64,000 nt of DNA from Acanthamoeba sp. SK_2022b (GCA_027943245.1 JANDJZ010000039.1:1-64000); one strand, 5' to 3'; shown: positions 1 through 10,801, counted from the first letter of the stretch. Made by a program: numbers and translations. The notes: generated from the sequence alone by a model not told the origin.

Positions 1-1354
1 GATCTGCGATAACAAGCTCTACAGCGATCACAACAGGTGGATGATCCAGCGATCACAACAGGTGGATGATCCAGGTGCCCCGCATCTACACGCTCTTCAA
101 GAAGACCAACCAGATCAAGAACTTTGGCGAACTCATCCAGAGTGCGCCCTCCCTCACTCTCTGCCTTCGTTCCCCGTTGAGTGGGAGGGGTTGACCTGGG
201 AATGGAACTGCGCACAGATGTATTCCGACCACTCTTTGAGGTGACCCTCGATCCCACGTCGCACCCGCACCTCCACAAGTTCCTGCGACAGGTGTCCGGC
301 TTCGACAGCGTCGACGACGAGTCGCGGCCCGAGAGACAGCTCTGCCTCCGGTGCGCCACATCGTGCACACAATCGTGCAGCGGTGTAAACTGGCTAATAG
401 GCGAATGGGCGATGCGTGCATAGAGCGCTGCCCCAGTCGCCGGAGGAGTGGGACATCGACGAGAACCCTCCCTATGCCTACTGGCTGTACTACATGTGGG
501 CCAATCTCGTCACGCTCAACCGCCTTCGCGAGGCTCGCGGGCTCAACACCTTCGATCTCAGGTTCGTCCATGCCCTTCCGGCAGCCGAACGCAGCAGCGA
601 GATCACTCATTGTTGCATGGTGGCATCAGGCCGCACTGTGGCGAATCCGGCGATGCCGATCACCTGGCGGCTGCCTTCTTGCTCGCCCGCGGGATCAACC
701 ACGGCATCAAGCTCCACTCCCGCCCACCTCTCGAATACCTGTACATTCCTTGTATTTTTATTATTTATTTATTTTTTCTGTATTATCATCAATACTTGTT
801 CATGATGGTTGATTTTTTACTTCTTTCAATTTGCCTGATTTTTGATTCTTTCAATTCGCAGGTACTACGTGGCACAGATCGGAATTGCTGTGTCGCCGCT
901 GAGCAACAACGCGCTGTTCCTGGAGTACAAGAAGAACCCGTTCAACCGCTTCTTCCGTAGGGGGCTCAACGTGTCCCTCTCGACCGACGATCCGCTGCAG
1001 TTCCACTACACCCAGTCGCCCCTCCTCGAGGAGTACGCCATCGCCGGCCAGCAGTGGAACCTGAACACGATCGACCTCTCCGAGATCGCACGCAATTCGG
1101 TGCTACAGAGCGGCTACGAGCACCGCTTCAAGGCCAAATGGCTCGGCCCGCGCTACTACTTGCCGTTCACCAAGGGCAACGGTACTGGGCGCCACACCAC
1201 CTTCCGCCCGAGCTCGTTGGCCTGACTTACACGGCGCACAGACATCAACTACTCGAACATTCCAAGCATTCGAGTGCTCTTCCGCGAGGAGACGTTCAAC
1301 AACGAACTCCAGTTCGTCAGGGCGTGCTCCGGCTCTCGCACCAAGCAAAGGTAA
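1..1354 (+). CDS. AMP deaminase module 1 (5'-partial, catalytic motifs intact)
   Basis: Deaminates AMP to IMP in the purine nucleotide cycle. The window opens inside the gene, so the N-terminal part with the first zinc-binding HxH is missing. Exons read through [43 protein letters not shown], then RPHCGESGD (zinc His and catalytic Glu), INHGI (catalytic His), [16 protein letters not shown] and [11 protein letters not shown] (zinc Asp plus substrate Asp), ending [10 protein letters not shown]...TKQR. Introns are seen near 132-218, 330-422, 558-629, 738-861 and 1183-1242, all GT-AG. All catalytic residues visible are conserved. A 25-bp tandem duplication at 25-74 shifts the frame in the first exon. 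If the last donor (1351) is not used, translation stops at TAA 1352-1354; if it is used, the frame runs on into module 2. Family call is secure; whether the copy is functional is not. Confidence 0.88.
25..74 (+). repeat. 25-bp perfect tandem duplication inside AMP deaminase exon
   Basis: The unit cgatcacaacaggtggatga plus tccag occurs twice back to back (25-49 and 50-74). With one copy the exon reads [12 protein letters not shown], the conserved AMP deaminase segment (module 2 has HLKWVIQVPRLY). With two copies the frame is shifted by one base. It is either a recent mutation or an assembly/cloning artefact. Confidence 0.9.
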
Positions 1355-1472
1355 GGCCCCTCCTCCACATCACGCTCTACTAACCGATTCTCAAGCGCAT
1401 AACTGTTTTTGTGTGCAAACACAAATAGCCAATTAATATTGTATTTAATCGTTTGTTATTTAATTGCACAGG

Positions 1473-3505
1473 CCAACGAGGGAGGATTCGTTCCGTCTGA
1501 GGACGCAGACCCAGTACTCGAAGCTCCATATCATCTACCCGCCGGGACACGGTATAAGCTTCCCCCTCAGTCGGAGCAGGCCACGCGAGTCTAATCGCCC
1601 GATCGGTGATTGCAGAGTATGCCGGCGGCGAAGAGGTGGTCTGGGCCGCCAAGATGCTCGCGCGAGCCCTCGAGCTTCGCGACAAATACGTCTACGTCAA
1701 GCCCAGCTTGAAGGAGAGGGTCACCGCCGAACCCGAACCCCTGCCCGAGCCCACCTCCGTATGTGCCTCTCTTCAGCGTATCACACCACACCACACCACA
1801 CCACACCACACCACACCACACCACACCACACCACACCACCCCACACACAAGCACGCAATACTTAGTGCACTTACCGTAGGATACTCTGACTCTGACCGAA
1901 GGAGTGTACCACGTGGCTGCAAGCGAAGCCGGTACATGCATGCCCGCCCGCGTGAGGTGACGCGAAGAAGATAGGCTGATCGCTTGGGTTGAGCGATGGT
2001 GCAGTGCTGTGCGCCAACGATCTGGACCAGCTGGCCTCCGTCGAGTGTGCAGAGTGCAGCGCCAGCTACTGTCGTGACTGCGATGCCATCCTCCACAGGA
2101 ATCCGCAGAAGCGGACGCACAAGCGCTACGCTGTCAAAGGTGACCTCTCGCTCGAACATGCATTTCCTGCAAAAGTCAGTACACACGCTTGATTTTCCTG
2201 ACCCACTTTCACTCAGGCGAGGACAAGAAGGGCAAGCTGCTCTACATATTGCCCTCCTATGCCGAGTTTGTTCGGGACTACCGCCACATCAAGCACGTCG
2301 TCTCCGACCTGGTATGCGTTCCCTTTTCGCAACCCCCCGAGCGTCGTTTCATCTCTGAGCCTTTCTGTTCTGCGCACATCTCTTCTATATCTTCTCCCAC
2401 AGGCTGTGTGCCAGTTGGCCGACCAGCGCCTGCGCTTGCTCGAGGCGCGCTTCGACCTCCACTCGCTGGTCAACACTGAATACGAAAAGGATGCGATGAG
2501 GGTAGGCGCCTTACTTACGCAAACAACTCGCTCTTGGTGGTTATAGGTTTCTCACTCTCGCATGTATCACTCCAGTTCGCGCAGCAGGACTTCTATCACG
2601 TGGTCAAGGTCGACACGCACATTCACGCGGCTTCGGCCGTGGTTGCGCCCAAGCTGTTGGCCTTCATCAAGAACAAATACGCCACCAGTCCCAACGTACG
2701 TCGCATGTGCCTCACCCCCCCCCCTCCCTTTCCACCTTCCACTCCCCAAGGGAGCGCACAACTCAACGGACGGTCGACACGATGACAGGACATCGTGATC
2801 AAGAACGGCGAAGTGACACTCGAGGCGCTGTTCAAGTCGACAGGCATCCCGATCGAGAATTTCACACTCGATTCGTTGGACACCCATTCCAACCACACCA
2901 CCTACGGCCGCTTCGACAAGTTCAACAGCAAATACAACCCCTTCGGTATGTGTGGTCACAGCACGCACAATCATTGCTGCTGCATTTTATAATTACTGGT
3001 AATTATTATCAGAATTAGTAACAAAAAACACAAAGTATTTACGCAAATCGCTCACGTTGTCCGGCGAACAGGTTCATCGGATCTGCGTACGCTCTTCTTG
3101 AAGAAGACCAACGACGTCGATGGTCGCTATTTCGCCGAGTTGCTGAGGGAGGAGCTCGACCAACTCGAGAAGGGCCGACACGAGGTGCGTACACCACTGG
3201 CCGCCACAACCCATCTCTGTATCATCACAGCTGAGTCGTATTTCGGTGCTCCGGCGGGGTGCGAGGCTAGATGGCCGAGTGGCGCATTTCCGTGTACGGC
3301 ACATCACCCAAGGAGTGGAGCCACCTGGCCCATTGGGTGGTCAACAACCGCCTCATCTCGCCCCACCTGAAGTGGGTCATCCAAGTGCCGCGCCTGTACC
3401 ACATCCTAAAGGAGAAGAACGACGTGCACTCGTTCCAGGACCTGCTCGACAGTACGCATGTGCCCGTTCTATTGGTCACCATCACCAGCAAGAATCTTGA
3501 TGTTC

Positions 3506-3570
<65 letters not shown>

Positions 3571-5106
3571 GCGCGTCTGTCCAGATATATTCTTGCCTTT
3601 GTTCGAGGTGACGAAGAATCCCTTGTCGGATCCGGTGCTCCACCGCTTCATCACCGAGCACGTGTCCGGCTTCGACAGCGTGGACAATGAAGACGTGACG
3701 GAGCGCAAGGACCTCAAGACGTGCCCGGCCGATCCGCGCCGTTGGGACATCAAGGAGAACCCGCCCTACGCCTACTACCTCTACTTCATGTGGGCCAATG
3801 TGTCGTCTCTCAACAAGTATCGGGCGACCCGCAGCCTCAACACCTTCGCCTTCAGGTCAGTTCGCTCCAGTAATTCTGTTTTCTTTTATTGCTCACTATT
3901 TACCCCCCCCCTCCCTCTCTCTCTGTGTTTTTTATCATTCATTGTGTGTTTCAAGACCGCATTCGGGCGCGGCTGGACCGATCGACCATCTGGCCGCGGC
4001 CTTCCTGCTGTCCAACGGCATCACCCACGGCAGCAACCTCAAGCAGTGCCTTCCTCTCCAGTACCTGTACTATCTCGCGCAGGTGCGCCATGCCAACGGC
4101 CCCCTCGCCTGTCGCTCCTCGGCGCGAACGCTAAAACCAGGTCCCTCGCGCGTGTCGGTAGGTGGGGATCGCCATATCTCCCCTCGGCGAGCACGCGCTG
4201 TACACGGACTACAACGAGGGCATCTTTGCCTCCTTCTTCAAGCGCGGGCTCAACGTCTCGCTGTCAACTGGTAAGCAACCGCCCCTCCTTCGTCTGTTCG
4301 CTCCATTCCATTCGCCCCGAAGGCTTGCCTGACCCCGGGGGGGGGGTTGCCGCCCCGGTTCGCAGACTGCCCATTGCAATTGCACCAGACGTCCGAGCCG
4401 CTGGTCGAGGAATACTCGATCGCCGCGCAGGTAAATAGCTCCGTCGAGTTCGGGCCATGCCAGCGCTTTGATAACGACCGTCGTGTGGGCGTGTGGGCGT
4501 GCGTGTAGCTCTATCACTTGAGCGTCACCGACCTGTCGGAGGTGGCCCGCAACTCGGTTCTCCAGAGCGGGTTCACGCACGACGACAAGGTTCAGTGGAT
4601 CGGCGACAACTATTGGAAGGCGGGCATTGACGGCAACAGTACGCGCTACGATTCCCTTAGCTTTTCCCTCACATGCATGTAGGAGTACTGAACCGTGATG
4701 GCGATGGGCGATGGACGATCACTCCAGCGCCAAGCAAGACCAACCTGCCCCACTTGCGCATCGCGTTCCGAAGCGAGCTGCTTCAAGGCGAGAAGGAGTT
4801 CATCGCCCACACCAGTCAAAAGGAGATCACCAACACCACGCAGGCATGCTCCCCAGTACCCCTTTGTTCAAGTTTGTGGAACGACGCGACTGACTTCGTT
4901 GTCGCTTGTCGTGCGTGCAGCTCGCGTTGTCGAGCTCGACCGAACAGGAGGAGGAGCAGGCCAAGGACAACATCCAACCCACCTCAGACCTGTTCCGCAG
5001 GGAGAACACCAGCAGTGCCGGCAAGATGAGTCTGCTTCGCACTTCTGTCCGCAGGACTCCGTTACGCAAGCTTCCCCTGTCTGGGCCCATCGATCACTCC
5101 TGCTGA
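1473..5106 (+). CDS. AMP deaminase-like module 2 with B-box; probably fused to module 1
   Basis: Contains a complete AMP deaminase fold: an N-terminal segment (FRLRTQTQYSKLHIIYPPGH, ARALELRDKYVY, TLTEGVYHVAASEA), an inserted B-box zinc finger (2009-2138), the zinc motif VDTHIHAAS near 2610, [68 protein letters not shown] and STDCPLQLH, with a stop at 5104-5106. The zinc ligands (HxH, the His of RPHSG, the Asp of STD) remain. The catalytic Glu of the family motif HCGE is Ala here and the second Asp of STDDP is Cys, so deaminase activity is unlikely. No ATG occurs between the module 1 stop and the first exon here, and the joins 1350/1473 and 1552/1617 are in frame, so I prefer one fused two-module protein. 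The basic tail ends RKLPLSGPIDHSC. A separate gene with an unseen start is the alternative. Confidence 0.85.
1782..1839 (+). repeat. (CACAC)n-type pentanucleotide microsatellite
   Basis: About eleven copies of a cacac/accac pentamer lie inside the intron between exons encoding PLPEPTS and TLTLTEGVYHV of AMP deaminase module 2. Confidence 0.9.
2009..2138 (+). other. B-box zinc finger inserted in AMP deaminase module 2
   Basis: The exon reads VLCANDLDQLASVECAEC, then SASYCRDCDAILH and RTHKRYAV. The spacing of Cys and His (C...CAEC....CRDCD..LH.......H) is that of a B-box zinc finger as in TRIM and plant CONSTANS-like proteins. It sits between the N-terminal AMP deaminase segment (HVAASEA) and the helical region EDKKGKLLYILPSYAEF, so it replaces the loop before the catalytic barrel. 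Confidence 0.75.
3507..3569 (+). repeat. (TG)n dinucleotide run in intron
   Basis: About 31 TG units fill the intron between the exons ending FQDLLD and starting NIFLPLFEV of AMP deaminase module 2. It creates false open frames of repeated Cys-Val. Confidence 0.95.
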
Positions 5107-5225
5107 CGACGTGGTTTTTTTTGTGTTTTCCTAAAAATTAATTTCTCTCTTTCTCCTTTTTGCCTTTTGGCCCTATTGGATTGCATTCAAGTTGATTTGT
5201 GGAGAATTGGAAAAGACGGACGAAG

Positions 5226-5572
5226 ATGGTGGTATTCACGGAGGAGCCGCAACACAAGGTTATTAACCCTAAGCCTACCTTCCCGTCGCTCTTGTGGAAC
5301 ATGCGTCTGAAGGACTGGGGCACCATGGCCGGAGTGACCGTCGTTGGAACTGCCTGGGGCTACTTGGCTGGTATTCCCCCCCCCCCACTCTGATGCAACT
5401 TCCAGCCCAGCGCAAATCATCATTCAATCCCTTAGGTAGGGGAGCAAGGAAATCGGTGGCATTTTGCGGAGGTATCCTTGGCTTTACGGGTGGATTTTGC
5501 CTGGCCGCCCAGAGCACTGCCCTGCGCTTGCTCGGCCGGCAGCCTGGCCCCATCTCTTCTTCTGCGCACTAG
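5226..5572 (+). CDS. NADH:ubiquinone oxidoreductase 21 kDa-type subunit (complex I accessory)
   Basis: Two exons (5226-5370 and 5436-5572) encode about 93 residues. The N-terminus MVVFTEEPQHKVINPKPTFP, then NMRLKDWGTMAGVTVVGTAW and, after the intron, SVAFCGGILGFTGGFCLAAQ fits the small N-terminal domain of complex I 21 kDa-type subunits known from fungi and Dictyostelium: a short matrix-side segment followed by two hydrophobic helices. It would sit in the mitochondrial inner membrane as an accessory subunit. It lies only 119 bp after the AMP deaminase stop on the same strand. The C-terminus (RLLGRQPGPISSSAH) is short and a further exon cannot be excluded. Function rests on family resemblance by eye. 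Confidence 0.6.
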
Positions 5573-5916
5573 TTGTACCTAATGAAACTGCGCTTCATCT
5601 CTTGAGGCAATGGGAAAGCTGTGGCACCGTGCTTGCACAGACTTAGGCTGGCCAGTACGGCAGTTGTGATTGTGAGAAGCTTACCAGGTTGGTGGGGCCA
5701 GTTCTGTGGTGGTATCAAGCCTGCAATTCAGGCATACATGTGGCCATCAGGTTGGTTGTCACCACCTGTTACCTAGACAAACAGGAACAGTGGGCAAGGA
5801 AGGGCAGGGTCTCTTGTTCCTCCCAGCAAGTGGTGCTGGTGGCCAGCAACAAGGAAAAAGATGAAAAAACGGAGAGAAAACAGGGCAGAGAGCTGAGATT
5901 TTGAGAGATCGCAAAG
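5573..5916. other. Intergenic region, nothing recognised
   Basis: A 344-bp spacer between two plus-strand genes. It is not AT-rich and has no convincing reading frame, tRNA or repeat. The purine-rich stretch near 5855-5890 precedes the p30 start and may be leader sequence. Confidence 0.5.
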
Positions 5917-7066
5917 ATGTGGGCGGACCTGAGCGTGGTGTACGAAGACCAGTATTGCCAGGACAATCATGCCCGACGGTGTCACCTCCTCGCAACGGCC
6001 CAACATTGTACGCGTACCTTCCATTGTTGCCTCTGCTCTCCTAGAGCCACAAAGATGTGACCGTGACGCTTGCTCCCTGGCGCTCCAGTGGGCTTCGATG
6101 CCCTGGCCTGGAACACAACCGTGCACGGCCGCATTCCCAAACAGGTTAGTCTGTTATTATTTTTAATCATTATTTATGCATCATAAATATTTTTTATTTT
6201 AAAAAATATTTATAAATCTGTTGTGGGCCGGGGCAGCTCACGGCGCCGAGGCTGGTTGAGCTGCCGCCTGCTACGCCGGCGACCAGCGCTGAGGGAGGTC
6301 CGGTCATCACCCCAGGTGGGCGACAGGCCTTCCGGCTACATTCCGGCAGCGGGTGGTCTGCGCCAGGTCAGTTAGCCCCTCTCCGTGTTGCTCGTGCCTG
6401 TGGGTCGGCTCACAGTGGGATGGCTCCGGCTACAACGCGCTGCCAGTGGGCCACAGCAAGACCAGAGCCAAAGTGGCGAAGCAGAACTGCCAACAGTACA
6501 CGCGGCTCACCCTCGTGATGGACGAGTCGTCCCACGCCCACGAACTGGTTCTGCTCTCCTCTCTCTCTCCCTCCCCCTCGTTCTCTTTCCCGCGCGCGCG
6601 TGTTGGGCTGGTCGTCCACGCCCGTAACGCCCGCGTCGTCTAACCTGTGGCCTGTTGCGCTGCGCGACAGAGCTCGAGCTCGAGCAACAACGTCGTGCAG
6701 CAGTTTGACATCGTCGCCGTGCGGCCCATGAGCGAGAAGTTTTTCCAGGCGGCCTGCGCCACCCTCGAGGTCGACATCATCTCGCTCGACCTACAGACGT
6801 ACCTCTCCCCCCCCCATACGCACGCATGCCCGAGCGATTCAAGTCGTGGCCGAGCGCTGATGAAAGCAAAACAACAGGCGGCTGCCCTTCAAGCTCAAGT
6901 TTCCGACCATCGGGCAGGCGCTGCAGCGTGGCGTCTACTTCGAGATCTCCCTCGCCCCGCCTCTGCGAGGTGCCAGTCTGCCATTGACGCTCGCGTTCGC
7001 CTTGCGTAAGACTAAAGCTCTGCCGGTGGGGTGGTGGTGGTCGTCGTCGTGGTGGTGGTGGTGGTG

Positions 7067-7098
<32 letters not shown>

Positions 7099-7882
7099 GG
7101 TCCTCTACATACACACAGATCAAGGCGGCCGAAAACACTGGTTGAGCAATGCGCTCGAGCTCTTGCGTTTCACGAAAGGTAAAGGACGCCGTGGTGGTTG
7201 TTTTTTATTTTTTTATTTTTTTATTTTTATATTTATTTATTTATTTATTTATTCAAGACCCACTGATCTTCTCTCGATCCGCGTGCTAGGGCGGAACATC
7301 ATCTTCACATCGGACGCCCTCGACCCCATCCACATGCGCGGGCCTCACGACCTCGTCAACTTGTGCGTCTTCGCGTTTGTTCTTTTCCGTCACCCGCCGC
7401 CACCGCTGGTCAGCGACTCACTCGGTCTGTGGGCACGCAGGGCCGCGCTGCTGGGCCTCACGTCGGCCGAGGGGAGGGCGGCGATGACGCAGCACACCAA
7501 CTCTGTTCTGCTCCACGGGGGTAAGACCGTGTGTCGGCTCCGGCCTCTCTCTCCCTCTGCCCTGCTGCACTCACGCTCTTCGCAACCCCACTCAATCAGA
7601 GACGCGGAAGCTGCAGAAGGCGGTGCTCGCGGCGGCGCCTGCCTCCACCGCTGCGGCGTGGCAGCTGCCAGCCGCTCCCGACGCGGCCCGGGAGGGCGGT
7701 GGCGAACAACAGGCCAAAGGCGCCAAGCGAAAGCGAAAGCGAAGCACGAGTACGAGCTGCCCCACTCGGATTCGATGCCTTGCCCTTGGGCCACTCAACA
7801 TAGCTGACTCGCTCGTTGACCCAATCTAGATGGCCAGGTAGCCGTGGCAGCCGAGGACGAGAACAAGGAAGCCTCGGCCTGA
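5917..7882 (+). CDS. RPP30: Ribonuclease P/MRP protein subunit p30
   Basis: Protein subunit of nuclear RNase P and RNase MRP, needed for 5' maturation of tRNA and rRNA processing; PHP-like barrel fold. It starts MWADLSVVYED at 5917, with exons reading VGFDALAWNTTVHGRIPKQ, YTRLTLVMDESSHAHEL, QFDIVAVRPMSEKFFQAAC, LEVDIISLDLQTRLPFKLK, IGQALQRGVYFEISLAPPLR, NALELLRFTKGGRNIIFTS, MRGPHDLVNLAALLGLTSAE and NSVLLHGETRKLQKAVLAA. These match the p30 order (VAVFP..EK.F..AC, ID.GV.FE, NV.ISS...IRGP.DV.NL, LLHGETRK). A Lys/Arg-rich C-terminal tail (KGAKRKRKRSTS) suits nuclear localisation. The final exon ends at TGA 7880-7882. Joins in the first 150 bp are uncertain. Confidence 0.85.
7024..7101 (+). repeat. 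GGT/GTC/GGC trinucleotide tract in intron
   Basis: Interrupted trinucleotide repeats (ggt, cgt, ggc) lie in the p30 intron between the exons ending APPLR and starting DQGGRKHWL. The tract gives a false poly-Val/Ala reading frame. Confidence 0.8.
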
Positions 7883-8057
7883 TCTCTTTGTGGCGTCATT
7901 CGCTGCATCACGCCATCTGGCATTCCCCACATCAATAGACATGAAGAGCCACTCGCCTAACAAACCGCTTACTGCCACCAACACTACTCAGTGTGGGGTT
8001 GTACCGCAGCCCACAAGGCCACAAAGCTGCCATCACCCTCATCACGGTGACAGAAGT

Positions 8058-8980
8058 TCATTGGTTTATAGCGACATACGAGCTGCGCCGGGTGATCAAG
8101 ACCACGCTGAAAATCACCAGCCCAACACAGCCCATGACGCCACAAAAGGCGCCTGCCGTGAACGCAGCGAACTGCCATTGAGGTGTAGGACGCTCCGGGG
8201 GGATTGGTACAGCGCCCAAACGCATATGATAGGGACCTGCACGACGCTTCAAGTTAGTGGAAGTGGATCACGGCACAAGTGAAGCGGAGAGGCACGAAGT
8301 ACCAACGGCGATGCAAGCGTTGAAGCTGGTAGCGGTGAAGACGGCGCAGCCCTCGCAGTTCTTGTCGCAGTCAGCCAGCAAAACCACGCTGCGGTTATCA
8401 GGCCAGTCCCGAGGGTCGACGTAGGCGCCAACGAGCGAATACTCGAATGCTTCCGAGTACACGCATTGGCCGCTCCTCATACGAAGAGCGTTGATGCTGG
8501 GCCAGACCAAACTGCACTGGTCGTCCGCGTAGGTGCTGACTCGGACGTTGTAGTTGGTGAGATAGCGTACGGCTGTGGCATAGACCCTCTGGGTCGAGGA
8601 GGCATTCATGCTAACGCAGGTGCCGAACTCAGTCGTGGCATCGGCCGTGCACTGGGTGCATCCAGCGTTGCACCCAAGAACGAGCCTGCGGTCAGCCTGG
8701 TCAGGGAGAAGCAGCGTTACAGGGGGTAGGAGGCGCAGGGAGGAGCGTACCTGGCCTGCGTATCCGACGCTTGAAAGACTGCGTAGTAGCTCTCGAAATC
8801 GGTGGAGTACGTGCATGAGCCATTGGTTAGGAAGTCGGGGCTGGAGGCAAGCCCGGAACAGGAGGAGTTGCTAAAGGTGGCCCAGATGATGGGCTCGCTG
8901 GCCAGTGCAGACGGGGGAACGACCAGCGCCAAGGCCAAGATCACCAGGAGGACCACAGCGGGGGAGGAGAACAGGCTCAT
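8058..8980 (-). CDS. Secretory Cys-rich type I membrane protein, unknown function
   Basis: Not recognised as a named family. It starts at 8980 with a signal peptide (MSLFSSPAVVLLVILALALV, cleavage near PSALAS). The ectodomain is Cys- and Asn-rich with possible N-glycosylation sites (NSSC, NGSC, NASS, NRSV). It holds two similar modules: LGCNAGCTQCTADATTEFGT and ADCDKNCEGCAVFTATSFNA, each CxxxCxxC followed by an aromatic and another Cys. After a GT-AG intron (donor in AVGT, acceptor near 8246) comes a membrane helix (FCGVMGCVGLVIFSVVLI) and a short cytosolic tail RRSSYVAINQ, stop 8060-8058. An upstream intron joins TQAR to LVLGCNAG. It faces the p30 gene convergently. Likely a surface or secretory-pathway protein. 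Confidence 0.6.
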
Positions 8981-9212
8981 AACATGAAGGTTGTGCTAAA
9001 CCGAAATGTGTTCCGCGGCCAGCATTACCTTATTGGGCAAAAATACCAAAGTTGGTTCGAGTCCTTGATCAAGGAGCCCATGAGAGAGGTTGAAGAAGCT
9101 CGGCAGATTGCTCGGTACAAGGCTGAGGAACAAGGCTATCTCCCGCAAGCAATCGGCCACACAGTCGTGGCTGTGCTGTACACACACGGCATGCTGCGCC
9201 AATACTCTGTTG

Positions 9213-10801
9213 TTAGGGCAAAGGCGGCGGCATTTTGTCGAGCTGCTGCAGCATCGACACGATCTGGAAAGACGAGAGTCCCAGCACTGTGAGAGAGCAA
9301 CACGAAGGCACGACGCTGCGAATGATCAGTGTGCACCTGCGGATTCTTGGCCAGGGACAAGGGGGTCTCCCCGTGGGTGGTCTGGGAGGAAAGAGAGAGC
9401 GTTGGGCGTTGGGCGAGTCAGAGGTCACAGACTGTACTGGGATAGGGAAGAGTGGCAGCGCACGAGCAGAAGCGGATCGGCGCCCTTGTCGAGGAGCAGC
9501 TGCACGATGTCGGGTTGCACCGCCCACACGGCCCAGTGCAGGGCGGACATGCCGTCCAGGTCCACCGCGTTGATGTCCAGGTTCGGCTGCTGCAGCAGGA
9601 ACCGGACCACCTGTTGTTGATGGCCAACATCGATGAGGGGCTGCAGGAGTCGGCAAGAGAGAGAGAGCAGAGAGCAGAGAGAAGGCCGGGCGAACGTCGG
9701 GCATGGCCATGCAGCAGGCCGCCATGAGCGGAGTGGACCCGCCAGAGTCGGAGGCATTGACCGACGCCCCGCCTCGAATCAGCGTCTCGATCACTTCGAT
9801 GCGTCCAGCTAGCCCCCCCCCCCAAACATAACGCAGCCGTGAGCGTTTGTGAGCCTCCAGAGGGGGGAGGACGGGGAGGGTCGAGGTACTGGGAACGGCC
9901 TTCATGAGCGGCGTGATGCCTCGCGTGTAGCGGCCGTGCACGAAGCTCGGATGCTCGGCGACGAGCGAGGCCACCACGTGGTCGTGACCTGTGCCCGCCG
10001 GGTCTCTCTCCATTAACACCAGGCGACGCGCAGAGCAGAGTGGAGGCGCGCACCTTCGGTCAGTGCCCATAAGAACGTGTCGTAGTTGCATTTGTCGCTC
10101 ACCGCCTGCAGCTTCCCTGGAAGTGCAGTCAGACAACAGAGTGGCCGAGGGAAGGGAGCGAGTGACACGGTACGTTGGCGACGGGCACGCGACAGGGCGA
10201 GCTCCCGCAGGGCCGCGACAGCACCGGCCTGCCACGGGCCAGCCCTGGAGCGCACGGCCAGCGTAGTCCTTCTGGTTGCAAAGGATAGGAGACAGATATG
10301 AGGGATATCAGTCTTTCTTAGGCGACTGGGTGGGGCGTACGGCGTGGTGGGCGGTCGGGATAGGCGACCCAGATGGGCGTTGTAGAAGGTGCGCCACATG
10401 GTCTCGTCATTCGACAATGCCAGCCACTCCCTGCTCACCAGCCGGCACACGCGTAGCACCTGGCCAAGTACACTGAGCGTTAAGCGGCCCGGGTGTTGCA
10501 AGTCGTTCGGTGGAGAAGCTACCTCTTGGAGACCTACGCATAGGAAGATGCGAAGATGCAGCTCGGGAGGAAGAGCAGCCCAGCACGGGGTGGTGCCGGC
10601 ACCTGTGTGAGGCTCCCCCTCTGATGTGTTCTTTTTCCCCTTTTTGCATTCTCGGCGGCACTCGTCATGAACCTCTTCGTTCACTGCTGTTTCTGCCTCA
10701 GTGTGCCGTCCCCTCTTGCTCATTCTTAGACGATCTCCTTGCTCTCTATCTGTTCTCTCCACTAATTGAAAATTTTGATTGAAAGGTTTCTTGGAAAACA
10801 T
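9213..10801 (-). CDS. F-box and ankyrin-repeat protein
   Basis: Probable substrate receptor of an SCF-type ubiquitin ligase. The start is MFSKKPFNQNF at 10801. A charged N-terminal segment is followed by an F-box (WAALPPELHLRIFLCV ... VLRVCRLVSREWLAL, ETMWRTFYNAHLG). Further exons give GKLQAVSDKCNYDTFLWALT and ankyrin repeats: GHDHVVASLVAEHPSFVHGR / GITPLMKAV, RIEVIETLIRGGASVNASD / GSTPLMAACC, QVVRFLLQQPNLDINAVDLD / GMSALHWAVW, DIVQLLLDKGADPLL and, last, TPLSLAKNPQIVSMLQQLDK. The last exon uses donor CAG|GTGCAC and acceptor CCAG|ATCGTG, ending MPPPLP at TAA 9215-9213. F-box plus ankyrin is a common amoebozoan combination, and the substrate is unknown. Confidence 0.8.

Noticed and set aside
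3458..4438. 326-residue open frame with a long Cys-Val run
   Set aside because: It is produced by the (TG)n intron repeat and reads AMP deaminase exons partly in the wrong frame.
7031..7807. 258-residue open frame starting with a poly-Val/Ala stretch
   Set aside because: Arises from the trinucleotide tract in a p30 intron; the p30 exons run through other frames here.
9053..9063. Perfect-looking polymerase III B box (ggttcgagtcc)
   Set aside because: No T stem closes around it and no A box or cloverleaf precedes it.
8984..9292. 102-residue plus-strand frame (MKVVLNRNVFRGQ)
   Set aside because: No family likeness; its second half overlaps the 3' end of the F-box/ankyrin gene on the other strand and it occupies the promoter region of the Cys-rich gene.
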